64,000 nt of DNA, taken from the NCBI GenBank assembly GCA_035771165.1, contig JAWNZC010000348.1, positions 5,992,001 through 6,056,000 of the forward strand. The letters run 5' to 3'. This document shows positions 54,012 through 64,000 of the stretch, piece after piece. Within the stretch, counting starts at the first letter, position 1, and each line of letters starts with the position of its first letter. The translations under genes were made by a program, and so were the position numbers. The notes below the pieces were generated by a model, which was not told the DNA's origin, did not search any database, and was given only the letters and a program-made list of their open reading frames with translations. This DNA is from Paragorgia papillata. Lineage: Eukaryota; Cnidaria; Anthozoa; Scleralcyonacea; Coralliidae.

Positions 54012-57000
54012 TTAGTATAAATACACATTTTCGTACTTTTAGGAACAACATTTTCTTTAAAATTGTTAATTTCCTAGTCTGTCGCATTGACAACTTGGCT
54101 GGCGGCCATTTTGAATAAACGCTGTAGGTGATTGCAGTGATGGATTTACAGGTGTGGTGCGCGCACCCCCTGGCCCTTGGCCAAGGGGGTGCAGGGGGGG
54201 TGACAATTACTCAATTAGTGCCTTGCGGCAGTGGGATGCGACGTGATTTTCATTGAAAATGTCAATCACATTTCTAATGTCTAGCTTCCTTGTGATATCC
54301 CTAATAAAATCCCTAATAAAACGTCCACTTTATCCCTAAATTTATTTGCCACCTTCCAGGTTTGATAAAATGCGCTATTGAAAACACGATTTAAAACTTT
54401 TAAATCTTTCACCAAAGTACCGTCAGAATGCAGGAAATGCCATTTCAGAGGTCCAAATTTCGAAACATTTCCGGGGGTGCATGCCCCCGGACCCCCTAGC
54501 AATGGTTTGGCTAAGGTTAAAAAAATTCTAGATCCGCCCCTGCTAGAGCACCCCCCCTACCAGATCAAGCTGGATCCGTCACTGGGTGATTATCGAGAAT
54601 TAATCCGAAGTAGCTCGACCAATCAGCGCGCGTGATTTTCTATAATCACCTGTGTATTTATACTAAATCTCTTATATATAGCTTGATAATATTAAAGCAC
54701 ACTCTGCTAATATTGAACTGCAAAAAATGTCATTTATTAATCATTACATATGAACACCAAGAGGCAAGACGTTGCATATATCCGACTGACACCAAATCGT
54801 GGTGACTGACATGCATGGAGAGTTTTCGGACTGAACTTTCAGCCCAAGCAGAAAATTATCAAATTATCTTCATTTAATTGCCAGCTTTCTTTTTGCCGGC
54901 TAAAATGTTAGACTATAGTCAACCGAATTGAATGTCAGACCGGGCTGAAAATTCTCCATGTAATTGCATCTAATAGCGTATACAGTCGAGCTGCTATTTA
55001 TAGCACAAAATGCGGACAAGCAAACCAAAATTGACTTTCAAATTATTGCAAATGAGCCATCATCTATTGTTCGGACTGCAAGAATTATGGGTAAAAGCGG
55101 ACAAACATAAATAGGACGTCATCACGACGGAGCGCTATTGCACCACCCCGTTGCTTATAAGGAAGCACGCGGGTGAAGGTGTGCTTTGGCGCATCGCTTC
55201 TTGTCGCTGCATGAGGTTTTCAGACTAAATAAGTAAATTTAGCCCGATGGAGATCAGTAAGTGGGTGACCGCCCGGAAATATAACCCCGTCTTGACACCC
55301 GAGCTTTGGGCTATGCCCACACGTTTGCGTTTTCAAATCTCTCCTTAATTAAAACTGAAAGCGAATCAAAATATTTCGTCCACACAAAGGTTTTTGTATT
55401 GTATTTGACCACCAACACCTGTTTTTGGTGAAAAGGAAGACTTTCAAAAACGCTGATTTAGCTTTAGACGGGAGTACAAAAACGAACAAAATTTAAAAAT
55501 CTCCGTTTCTGCATGAAAACCGGATATGTGTGTATGGACAGCTTCTGAGATTTATCTAATTAGGGTACTTGTTGTTTCTTTCCAGTGCAATTTAAAAGTT
55601 TTCTTTCCGATTTTCTTTTCCTTCGGTAAAATTAACACTAGAAAAATCGATCTTGACAGGAACCCTGTAATTGATAGTAGTTGCCTAGTGTGTTAATAAC
55701 GTTTGGATACAAGAATTGGATATTGTGAAGGTAATAATCTTGTTTAATAAATCTAAACTTGGCGATCGTAAAGGTTGAAATACATTTATTATTACAATAC
55801 ATTGTAAAAAATAAAATAAGGTTACAATATTAAACAGTAAAAAATTAGCCCGCTTAAGTAAAAGTAAGCGACCTTATTTATTGAGGATAACACATGACGG
55901 TATTTAGATACTGATAATCTATCAGATATTTATCGGAAATCTCACAGTTGCGAGGTCATATATATAGCATTAATTAAAAATAAGTACGCAATGCGTACAT
56001 GTGACTACCGCTGTTAAGCACAGAGAGATATATACACTTAAGAAGCAACACATGAAAATGTGTGAAAAGCACAGACACAAAAAAAATAATATTTTAAATC
56101 ATTTTATACATGTATTGCTAATTTGAACATGGCACATACTATACATACATTTTTACTAGCTGCTTCCAAAACATAACATATATTAGCATTATAAACATGC
56201 CCAGTATTGTAGTTTCAACAGATATATTTATTCATTTCAATGCTTTCAACATATTGGCCGCTGTAGCAGCTCTGGTGTGCACAAACTTTGGTTTCTTAAT
56301 TTCATTACACAAGATATTGAACAACACCTAAAACAAGTAAACAAAGCACCAAGTTAAGGTTTTGTAATGTCTATATGTAACAGCCAACATATTTCGTCAG
56401 CATAAATTTCTTATATACATGTATATAGTGTAAATACAGGGCACTGTGATATACTTCTCCAAATCATTAATAATTCATAAACCAAACACATAGGAAAATC
56501 ATAAGCGACACAAAGAGGTTTGATATGTGATCAACACTTAGATAAAGCCAACTTTTACCTGAAACTTATGATGTGAGCGTGGAAAAGGCTTTTGAATTGT
56601 ATTCAAACAATTTATTTAAAATTTGAACTTTAGACTTAGTAAATACAAAACCACGCATGAATATGACTAATAAACAAGACATAGAAGCTCAAAGTCAAAT
56701 CTTCAGATAGTATAAAACTTTAAGGTGTTACTAAAGTTTGATGAATTTCAATGATTACATTAGCAATATGTGCAAGAATATCAGCAGTGAATATCACAAG
56801 ACTCCGAAAACGTAATTAGTCACGTCCCACTCTAGGGCGCACGATGGGAACTGACGGATAATGCCCTGGGTACGAGTTGGTCGCATTTCAGTGTTCAATG
56901 TTAATTTATTCGTAGTTTTTAAGAAAACCGATGAACAGTATAAAAACGCCAGCTCCGATATGAGAATTATTTGTAAATGTTCTTCGAATTATTTTACTCA

Positions 57001-58975
57001 AAAAAAAAAGAAGTTTCCCAAGCGGAAGTCGAACCCATCCACAACGACCCTCTAATTATTCGTAGTTTGTTGATCTTTATATATTGTGTTAATAATAATT
57101 TATTCAATGTGAAATGGACGATACTTGAAAACAAAAAAATAAGTCGCTAAGTGATATTTTTGGTAAACACATAATCCTACAATTTACCCTATAATCATAT
57201 TGAATTTAATCGTTATACCTACTGGAACACCATTCCAAAAAGTGACTTTCATCTAGAAACTGAAGGTCAATATCATTTATCTATTATACTCTATAAATTC
57301 AGCGGACCTGATAAATACTTTAACAATAACAACATCCGAGTGGAGGCGGCGCCTGACGTATACAATACCTCCGTTGTTTTTATATATAATTCATATAATT
57401 TAATAGACTGTTTCAAAGAGACTCGGCAAGGGCTGGCGTAAAGAACACGCAATCTAAATTCTAAGCTTTCATCGAAGAAACCTGACGTAAGTAAAGTTTC
57501 TTACATATTTTATAGCATGTTTAAACAGTAACTCACACATGGTTATTCCGTATTTCCAGTCCAGTATACGTGATATTCTATCTTAATGTAGTGCAGTTAA
57601 TATATTATTATTCAATTCTATTAAAATAACGTACTTTAGGAAATATCCTGTTATTTAAACCAATTCAGTTCTGCTGTTTTGCTTTTGACGATCATGCCAA
57701 TGAACTATACTATGTTGCATCTTAACACAAAACGGGTTTTTACCGAATGATACAACCTTGATTGGACCAATATTCGCCAAGGAAATACTGATGGATTTAA
57801 ATAATTATTGAATAAGTCCAAAACCAATTAGCCAAAACGTAATGATCAGGTATAAGTATATATATATATGAGTGTATCTACACCCTACCAGCGATTTATC
57901 TAGAAAATGTCAGTCTATATACGACGTCGTAAGACATTATATGCAGTTACACATTACATATACTGATACTGATATACGCAACAAGTATCAATATACTTCG
58001 TTAAACAAATAACCGTAACTGGAGCAGTTAGTACTCATAAATAAGGTAAAGGTTAGTATATATAGTCTTGTCAAAAACTGCGGTAGTGCGGCAAACGCCG
58101 TTACACGTTTCGAATACATCGTTACGTCGCTGTCAGCCGCAGGTCATTTTCAGAAATTCAAAGCTGGCTTGAATTATTTTAGAATATTAAATGACGGTTG
58201 AAAACAAGGAATATATATAGATATTTGTAATCATTATATATTTTATTGTGTGGATAATCAGACGTGAGGAAGTTAAAATTTCTATCAGCCATATAGCAGA
58301 CACTTAGTCAACTTGGTTTCGTCGAAAAAATGTACAGTTGCAGATATATAGGCATTGTTGGTAAAAATACAAATCGAAAACGTATTTCGGTATTATATCA
58401 ACAAGGCTAACATTTTTATTTTATATTACTATATAGCTTCCGGCACACTATAGAGGCTGGCCTCTAACGTTAACTATTAAAAATCAAGCAGTAGCCAGCA
58501 AAAACGATCCTTGTCTTCAAAGGAAGGACGCCGGGCAGATTTGTTTATACACCATTCCATTTGTTTCGTGTTCGTAAACACTCAGTAGTAATTAACACGA
58601 CCAAGGTCATAAAAGTCACGCAAAAAAATGAGTGCCACGAAAGCCAATAACGCTAGTTTGAAAAGATGGCAAAAATTTCCTTTTTCCGGGAGCCAGATCA
58701 TTTAGCCCATTTACACAGCATTGTTGTTGTGGGACAAATTTATTTTTCAGTCTGTCTAGCGAGGCGCTTATAACCCTTTCATCCGCGGCGGCGTATATAC
58801 CTGAACGTCTCCACTTGTCTCTTCATGGCGAGTTAATAGTATAACACCAGACGATACTCAATACTCAACAAGAGGAGACGTCTCAGTAAGGTCAAAAAGA
58901 CTGTTAATTAATAACCCCTTCCTGCCTGAGCCGACCACGAACGGCCCCTTTACAATAGTGCTGTTTTACTCTGTC
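54012..58975. other. non-coding duplicated DNA, unit 2
   Basis: Counterpart of 38000-42932, including the decayed transposon end (54143-54542) and the GTACGC dyad (55985). I see no supported gene in it. Confidence 0.6.
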
Positions 58976-59044
58976 TAAAGCCCGTTTTCCACTAGGTGAC
59001 TTTTTTCGCGCGAAGCGATTATTCGCCAGAAAAAGTGGGATCTG
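58976..59044. mobile_element. truncated MITE at a deletion junction
   Basis: Only the left 70 bp of the 42933-43109 element remain. The break after GGATCTG is joined through 37 bases of unrelated sequence (59045-59081) to DNA that matches 47380 onward in unit 1. Confidence 0.85.
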
Positions 59045-59118
59045 CACTGTAAAAACAGATCGTGTTAAAACAACATTTTTTTTCGGACCTCGCAACCTCA
59101 AACATTGTTTATCATGCT

Positions 59119-60122
59119 AAGATGGATCAAGGGAGCACGTTAGAATGTGATAGTTCTGGTAAACTTACCTAAATTTGTTGACGTTTTGTGCGAGTCGCCG
59201 AGTTCGATACAACCGCTGACGATATGAGCCCTCGACGAGCGAGCCGAATACTCTCCGAAGATACGCGAGGGCGGAGCGGGAAAGGAAGAGACTACCGAGC
59301 TCGTGATGGCTTTCAGCCAATAAAATGGTCCGTTTAGAAATATCTTTTCTCCTTATGCTTGTATAGCAGCAGGTGATCGAGCCAAATACACTAAAATTAT
59401 AATATTCTACGACTCGTTCAGTAACTATTAACTACCCTAGAATTCATTAAGAAAGAATTTCATTAAAAATAATGAATAGTTTAATAATTCAAAAGGATCA
59501 GTACTCGTACTGGTCGATCGTTCCACAAACTCGTCTCCTCTTCTTCTCGCACGAACTCACGAAGGAAATAAATGAAACTTCCCAAAAGTTGCACGATTCA
59601 GTTGGTTGACCTGGCCGAATCTAACTCCTTTTGTATATGTTGTGGGCTTCTTCGGTATTGAGATCATATCCTGGAGCGTCGACAATCAAACCCGCGATGG
59701 CGCGATTCTGATAATAAAAATTCAAAATGACTTATAACTTTATATTCATGAAAGCCAACGGTTTTCTCATCAGAGTCCAAATTGATAAATCATTCAACGA
59801 AAACAACTTACGTCCTGCTGTGAATATCACGAAGATCGGGTTGTTGTCTCGGTATTCGCGTATATAATTATTGTGGATAGCAACACTCTATGTGCATAGC
59901 AACGTGCTACGAGCATTGTCGAAAGATATCTTGGTAGTTGCACTCCCCTTCTCTCTTCCCTTCCCGCTTCGCCCTCGCGTATCTTCGGAGAGTATTCGGC
60001 TCGCTCGTCGGGGGCTGATATCGTCAGCGGTTGTATTGAACTCGGCGACTCGCACAAAACGTCAACAACTTTAGGTAAGTTTACCAGAACTATCACATTC
60101 TAACGTGTTCCCTTGGATGGAT
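59119..60122. repeat. 1-kb inverted repeat with splice donor motifs (unit 2)
   Basis: Counterpart of 47419-48418. The plus-strand donor TTTAG|GTAAGT is at 60075 and its mirror image is present in the left arm. Confidence 0.6.
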
Positions 60123-60521
60123 TAAGCTTAAGTAAGCAAGAACTTCATTCCTACCAAAGTTGGTCGTTTTAAAACCATATTTTCCAATAATTCTAATTTA
60201 ATTTATGTCACTATTTTTGTTTGTCACTCTTATCTATGTAACTAACTGCATATACTGTTTATACTGTTCTTGTGTGTTTTATCAGCTTTTAGACTTAGTG
60301 AGTTATTAGTTTCTGTTTATACAGCTTCGTGTACGTAATTTGGTCAAAATAGTTTATGATGTTATATTGTTATATAATCGGTAAAGCTACGATATAATCG
60401 TGAGTTTACCGCCTAACGCTTACAGCCTTATAACCCAAACCTAAATTTTCGGTGCCTCGCATAATTTCGGATTAGTTCGCGGCTGGCATTAATTCATTTG
60501 TTTCTTCCATATATACCGCTT

Positions 60522-60970
60522 AAAAGTGCCTATGAAACGAAAATTAAGTTTGTCTTATTTGAAAGAACGCTTAAAATGATAGAGTAATATATTTTGAAGT
60601 TTTTTGTTTCCTTGCTTCGTTCTTGAGATATTTCAGTTTGTTTGATGTACATGTCGCATGTTGCGACGTCACATGTGCATAATGAGTTATATATCTTTGC
60701 TATTGTCAAATATAATCACTTGAAAATTTACAACTTTAGTGTTCTGGGCGAAACACACGAGTTACTTTATTTTGATAATAGCAAAGATATATAACTTTTT
60801 TCAATAACTCATTATGCACATGTGACGTTAAATGTTTAATTTGCATATCAAACAAACTGAAATATCTCAAGAACGAAGCAAGGAAACGAAAAACTTAAAA
60901 ATACGTTACTCTATCATTTTAAGTGTTCTTTCGAATAAAACAAACGTAATTTTCGTTTCATAAACACTTT
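60522..60970. mobile_element. long-armed MITE, AAAGTGCCTATGAAACG family (unit 2)
   Basis: Counterpart of 48801-49249 with a few substitutions. A partial second copy follows at 60971-61180. Confidence 0.8.
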
Positions 60971-61275
60971 AAAAGTGCCTATGAAGCAAAAATTAAGTCT
61001 TTCTTAATATCAAACCAAGTAAGTTTAATTCGAAGGAAACATGCACATGCATATATAGGTGTGTTTCTCCCAAAACTCCAAACATGTAGCATTTTCTAAT
61101 AATAGCAAAGATATATATAAGCCTCTCCGATAATTATGCACATGTGACGTCAAGGTGTTTAATTTGCATATCCAACAATTTTTACTTCCTAATTTTAAAT
61201 TCCTATTTTTTACTTCTTAATATACACTTTAATTTTGTAAGTTCTATTTTTATCGTTTGTCCACTTTTACGTATA

Positions 61276-61318
<43 letters not shown>

Positions 61319-61558
61319 TTATGTCATTAATCTTTTACCTGTTAAAGGCTACAGACTAGTGATCGAAAGCTCGTACAATCATAAATTATTTGATCAGGAA
61401 GCGCCGTCTCCTTATTTAATATGCATGTCTTCACCTGGCCGCGTTTCATCATAATGTTTTTGAGTAAGAACTGTAAATTAGTCCTTAAAATTAGATTGAA
61501 CTGCGAAACGGAGAAATTAAATATATCAACTCTTATTATTTACTGTTGAGAATCGCCA

Positions 61559-61594
<36 letters not shown>

Positions 61595-61601
<7 letters not shown>

Positions 61602-61877
61602 GTATGCTCCTCCACTTCGGTGTTGTTGAGCACTCTGTGAAGTTGCCGTGGGTACCTATTAGCGATAATGCAACGCTCACTACCCTTGTGGAAGTTTGAG
61701 CACTCTGGGCCCATGCGCACTTCACGCTATCTGAATGTACTTCACCGATGCTGTCCCACATGCGGTTGTCACCGACAATCGCATGTGTATAAGTAATTGA
61801 TGAAATTCATTCAGATTGTTCCAAGCTACACTGATGAGCTGTTGTACAGCGAAACACCGTGTCTGTAGATTGAACTA
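61595..61877 (+). mobile_element. insertion carrying a hammerhead ribozyme (retrozyme- or Penelope-like)
   Basis: About 280 bp have no counterpart in unit 1. They start after a TA run and end a few bases after the ribozyme. Internal direct repeats of GAGCACTCTG (61629 and 61698) and a CTGTCCCACATGCGGTTG stretch (61751-61768) shared with the decayed ribozyme near 34438 suggest a tandem-monomer structure. Size and content fit an animal retrozyme monomer or a fragment of a Penelope-like terminal repeat. There is no coding sequence. Confidence 0.6.
61818..61875 (+). ncRNA. type I hammerhead ribozyme, intact
   Basis: Every core element is present. Outer stem I is GTTC/GAAC (61818-61821 with 61872-61875). 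An internal loop is CAAG opposite ATT, and inner stem I is CTACA/TGTAG (61826-61830 with 61864-61868). The core CTGATGA spans 61831-61837. Stem II is GCTG/CAGC with loop TTGTA (61838-61850), then GAAA (61851-61854). A minimal stem III has loop CCG and the cleavage triplet GTC ends at 61863. The very short stem III is typical of ribozymes in Penelope-like elements and retrozymes, which usually work best as dimers. Self-cleavage would occur after C61863. Confidence 0.87.
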
Positions 61878-62078
61878 TATTGCAAGTGCGTGTAGCGTGC
61901 TGACATTGCCGGCACTGCCAGAAATTTAAGATAAGATAAGTGCGTTGATATATATATATATATATATATATATATCAACGCACTTATCTTATCTTAATAT
62001 ATATATATCAACGCACTTATCTTATCTTAAATTTCTGGCAGTGCCGGCAATGTCAGCACGCTACACGCACTTGCAATA
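61878..62078. repeat. inverted duplication of flanking DNA beside the ribozyme insertion
   Basis: TATTGCAAGTGCGTGTAGCG and onward (61878-61952) is the mirror of 62008-62078, around a TA-rich centre with an extra copy of CAACGCACTTATCTTATCTTA (61976-61996). Unit 1 has only the right-hand copy (about 49905-49975). The left arm is therefore new in unit 2 and abuts the ribozyme. Confidence 0.85.
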
Positions 62079-62330
62079 CGCATGCGTCACAATCGCCCCC
62101 TTCTCGCCACAAAATACATTTATCCAAGACATCCAACCCATCATACTCTTGTTGATGGAGTTTGTCGTTAGCCGCTTGTTCTTGTGCAGCATCTGTCAGT
62201 CTTTCTATATTTTATACATTTGAGATCACCTTTGTGCGTTAGTGTAAACTGGACTGAAAAGAACTCAAAACTTAATAAATCCAGAAATTCACGGTGTTTC
62301 TTTCTGATTGTTTTTTTAGAAAGTAAAGCC

Positions 62331-63272
62331 ATGGGTGGTTCGCCTTCGGAAAGCTGGATGTCACGCTTGGTGTTTTCCCTGATTTCTATTACCGCATTTT
62401 TTGGAAACGCCTTAGTTATATGGGTTTTCATCAGAAAACGCAATAAATCCATTATGACGCCTTTCGACATCTTTATTGTCAATTTGGCTGTATCAGATTT
62501 TCTTGCCTCGATATTTTTGGTTTTCAGTCGATTTCTCTTTACGCCTACGTTGCCTGAGAGCCCGTCAGGAGCCTTTGCATACTGCACTTTTTTATGGGGT
62601 GGTTATATTTTGTTTGGTCTTGGTTATGTATCCATCTATACCTGCCTTGTGTTAACCATTGAACGTTGGTTAGCTATCGTTAAACCTCATTTCTATCGTC
62701 GTGTAAAAATAAAGCATGCGTTATTGACTATTACAATAGTGTGGATCTGGGCTTTCCTCATCAATTCGACTGTGTTTTTTAGTGCAAAGGCAAATTTCAA
62801 ACGAGGAGCATGTCAATGGGTCGACCCGCAGACTGGAAGGGCATTCTTTGCCTTTGTTGAAATAAGCATGTCCAGTGTTTTACCATTCACAACGATCATC
62901 ATTTTGTACTCGCACATCTATTACAAAGTTAACAAAATGCCCAACTTTCTAAATGGAAACAAAGAAGCATTCAAAAGACGACTTACAATAATCGCTCTCG
63001 TTGCTTCAGTTGCCTTAATACTTGGATGGCTTCCTGTTAAAATAAGTTTTATGTTGCGTTATACAAGTGTTGGAGGGAAGCATCTTAGTGGAACTGCACA
63101 TTTGATTTTTATAATAATGGCATTAGGTAATTGTTGTGTTAATCCTATTCTGTATGGCATCTATAGTTCTAAATTCCGGGATGAATATAAGGAAATATTT
63201 TACGAACTGGTAACGTGTAAGAAATGTGCTGAGAATGATGTCGACGTAACAGAGGAAACCAGTGACATGTAA
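62331..63272 (+). CDS. class A GPCR, duplicate 2
   Basis: The 313-residue receptor starts in GCCATGG, 11 bases after an acceptor (TAG at 62317-62319). It shares all features of duplicate 1 (50221-51162): Asn26, Asp56, Cys85/Cys161, ERW 111-113, GWLP 232-235, NPILY 271-275. Differences are Ile for Val at 102 in TM3 and Glu for Lys at 288 in helix 8, plus two silent changes. Frame is open upstream of the ATG through the likely intron, but that extension lacks a signal peptide and is not conserved, so it is not taken as coding. Ligand unknown. Confidence 0.93.
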   Translation: MGGSPSESWMSRLVFSLISITAFFGNALVIWVFIRKRNKSIMTPFDIFIVNLAVSDFLASIFLVFSRFLFTPTLPESPSGAFAYCTFLWGGYILFGLGYVSIYTCLVLTIERWLAIVKPHFYRRVKIKHALLTITIVWIWAFLINSTVFFSAKANFKRGACQWVDPQTGRAFFAFVEISMSSVLPFTTIIILYSHIYYKVNKMPNFLNGNKEAFKRRLTIIALVASVALILGWLPVKISFMLRYTSVGGKHLSGTAHLIFIIMALGNCCVNPILYGIYSSKFRDEYKEIFYELVTCKKCAENDVDVTEETSDM

Positions 63273-63438
63273 TAACATTTTGCCATGATTAAAGTTATAG
63301 GATAGCTTCGCGGAATCTTTTAGTGACATGAGTACATTTCTTTGGATTGTATATATTATTATTCACCATACATTGCAAATAATTACCTTAATTGTCATTG
63401 ACCAGGATAATCGATTTCATTGCATTAATCTATAACTA

Positions 63439-63444
63439 AATAAA
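63439..63444 (+). promoter_or_regulatory. polyadenylation signal AATAAA of GPCR duplicate 2
   Basis: This is the first AATAAA after the stop, about 165 bases downstream, lying just past the end of the duplicated block (63413). Confidence 0.55.
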
Positions 63445-63529
63445 GTTCAAATAGTGTCGTCTACTTATATTCTATCAGAAACAATAAAAATTATATAGCC
63501 TTCTTTTAATAACGTAGAATTCCGAAAGT

Positions 63530-64000
63530 AACGGGGGCCGTTACTTTCGGATTTAGCAGCCCTTGGGGACCGCTACTTTCGGGGGGCCGCTACTTTCGGG
63601 GCGACCGCTACTTTCGGGGGGGGCCGCTACTTTCGGGGGGGGCGCGCTACTTTCGGGGGGCCGCTACTTTCGGGTAACCGCTACTTTTGGGGGACCGCTA
63701 CTTTCGGGTAACCGCTACTTTCGGGGGGCCGCTACTTTCGGAGGGCCGCTACTTTCGGGGGGCCGCTACTTTCGGGTAACCGCTACTTTCGGAGGGCCGC
63801 TACTTTCGGAGGGCCGCTACTTTCGGGGGGCCGCTACTTTCGGAGGGCCGCTACTTTCGGGGGGCCGCTACTTTCGCTAGCTCTAAGTTGGTTGTTAAAT
63901 ACGAACATTACTTTTTTGTTGGATAAACATGTATTCGAAACATTAAAAAAATGCGCCACATTCGAAGGGGACGCTACTTTCGGTGGGACCGCTACTTTCG
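63530..64000 (+). repeat. minisatellite of GGGGCCGCTACTTTCG units
   Basis: About 20 units of 16-20 bp, each a G-run plus CCGCTACTTTC, run to about 63875 and restart near the window edge at 63969. An open frame with a repeating TATFGGPLLSG pattern follows from the repeat and is not a gene. Decayed relatives lie at 11975-12260. Confidence 0.92.

Larger units (their letters stand above)
51305..63413 (+). repeat. tandem duplication unit 2 (12 kb, contains a GPCR gene)
   Basis: It matches unit 1 from its start to the 3' end of the GPCR, in the same orientation. Differences seen are a (CAA)n array expanded at 52231-52275 (about 15 units against 5 at 36249) and a 29-bp difference near 52761. A 38-bp longer MITE lies at 53905 and about 56 extra bases at 56823-56878. 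A 4.4-kb deletion with filler falls at 59045-59081 and a ribozyme-bearing insertion at about 61560-62000. Confidence 0.9.

Noticed and set aside
62184..62330. In-frame upstream extension of the last GPCR (49 residues)
   Set aside because: The extension crosses a likely splice acceptor at 62317-62319, is frameshifted in the sister copy by one base in the T-run, and lacks a signal peptide. The ATG at 62331 has a good initiation context.
63563..63880. 105-codon frame with a repeating TATFGGPLLSG pattern
   Set aside because: It is a direct translation of the CCGCTACTTTCGGGG array, without a start context, splice sites or domain.

Overview
The window looks like a gene-poor, AT-rich metazoan chromosome, most likely from a cnidarian. 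The case for an animal is direct: genes are split into short exons with GT/AG introns, and the recognisable proteins are an SLC22-type organic-ion transporter and class A GPCRs. DNA-transposon relics, Penelope-like and LTR retroelement sequence, and a hammerhead ribozyme are also present. The cnidarian assignment is an inference from the style of the short foldback elements and degenerate TTAGGG tracts, not a demonstrated fact. No bacterial operon, CRISPR array or phage structure is present.

Layout. (1) 1-799: last intron and last exon of an SLC22 paralogue that begins outside the window. (2) 800-4301: intergenic, dominated by short foldback elements and a 0.55 kb purine tract. (3) 4302-24113: a complete nine-exon SLC22-like transporter (513 aa), whose nearly 9 kb first intron is filled with nested foldback elements. 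Its last exon and intron resemble the partial gene at 563-799, so the two are a tandem pair. (4) 24114-31115: gene desert with minisatellites, a palindrome and a MITE carrying a clean 9-bp target-site duplication. (5) 31116-32144: a class A GPCR. (6) 32145-35333: foldback elements, a mariner-like palindromic element, a Penelope-like GIY-YIG endonuclease fragment and a decayed hammerhead ribozyme. (7) 35334-51304 and 51305-63413: a head-to-tail duplication. Each unit is mostly non-coding and ends in a GPCR gene; the two GPCR coding regions differ at four bases by my reading. Unit 2 lacks about 4.4 kb present in unit 1, a stretch that carries a young non-autonomous LTR retroelement. Unit 2 also carries an extra insertion with a textbook type I hammerhead ribozyme beside an inverted duplication of target DNA. 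(8) 63414-64000: the 3' end of the last GPCR and a G-rich minisatellite.

How things fit together. The genes form two local families made by tandem duplication: SLC22 transporters, then three related peptide-receptor-like GPCRs. Almost everything else is repeat biology. The most notable signal is the set of hammerhead-ribozyme sequences (intact at 61818-61875, decayed near 34404-34445, core-like near 20814-20850) close to Penelope-like endonuclease sequence and foldback DNA. This fits a Penelope/retrozyme-type retroelement system. The near-identity of the two large units also leaves open an assembly artefact in which two haplotypes were placed in series.
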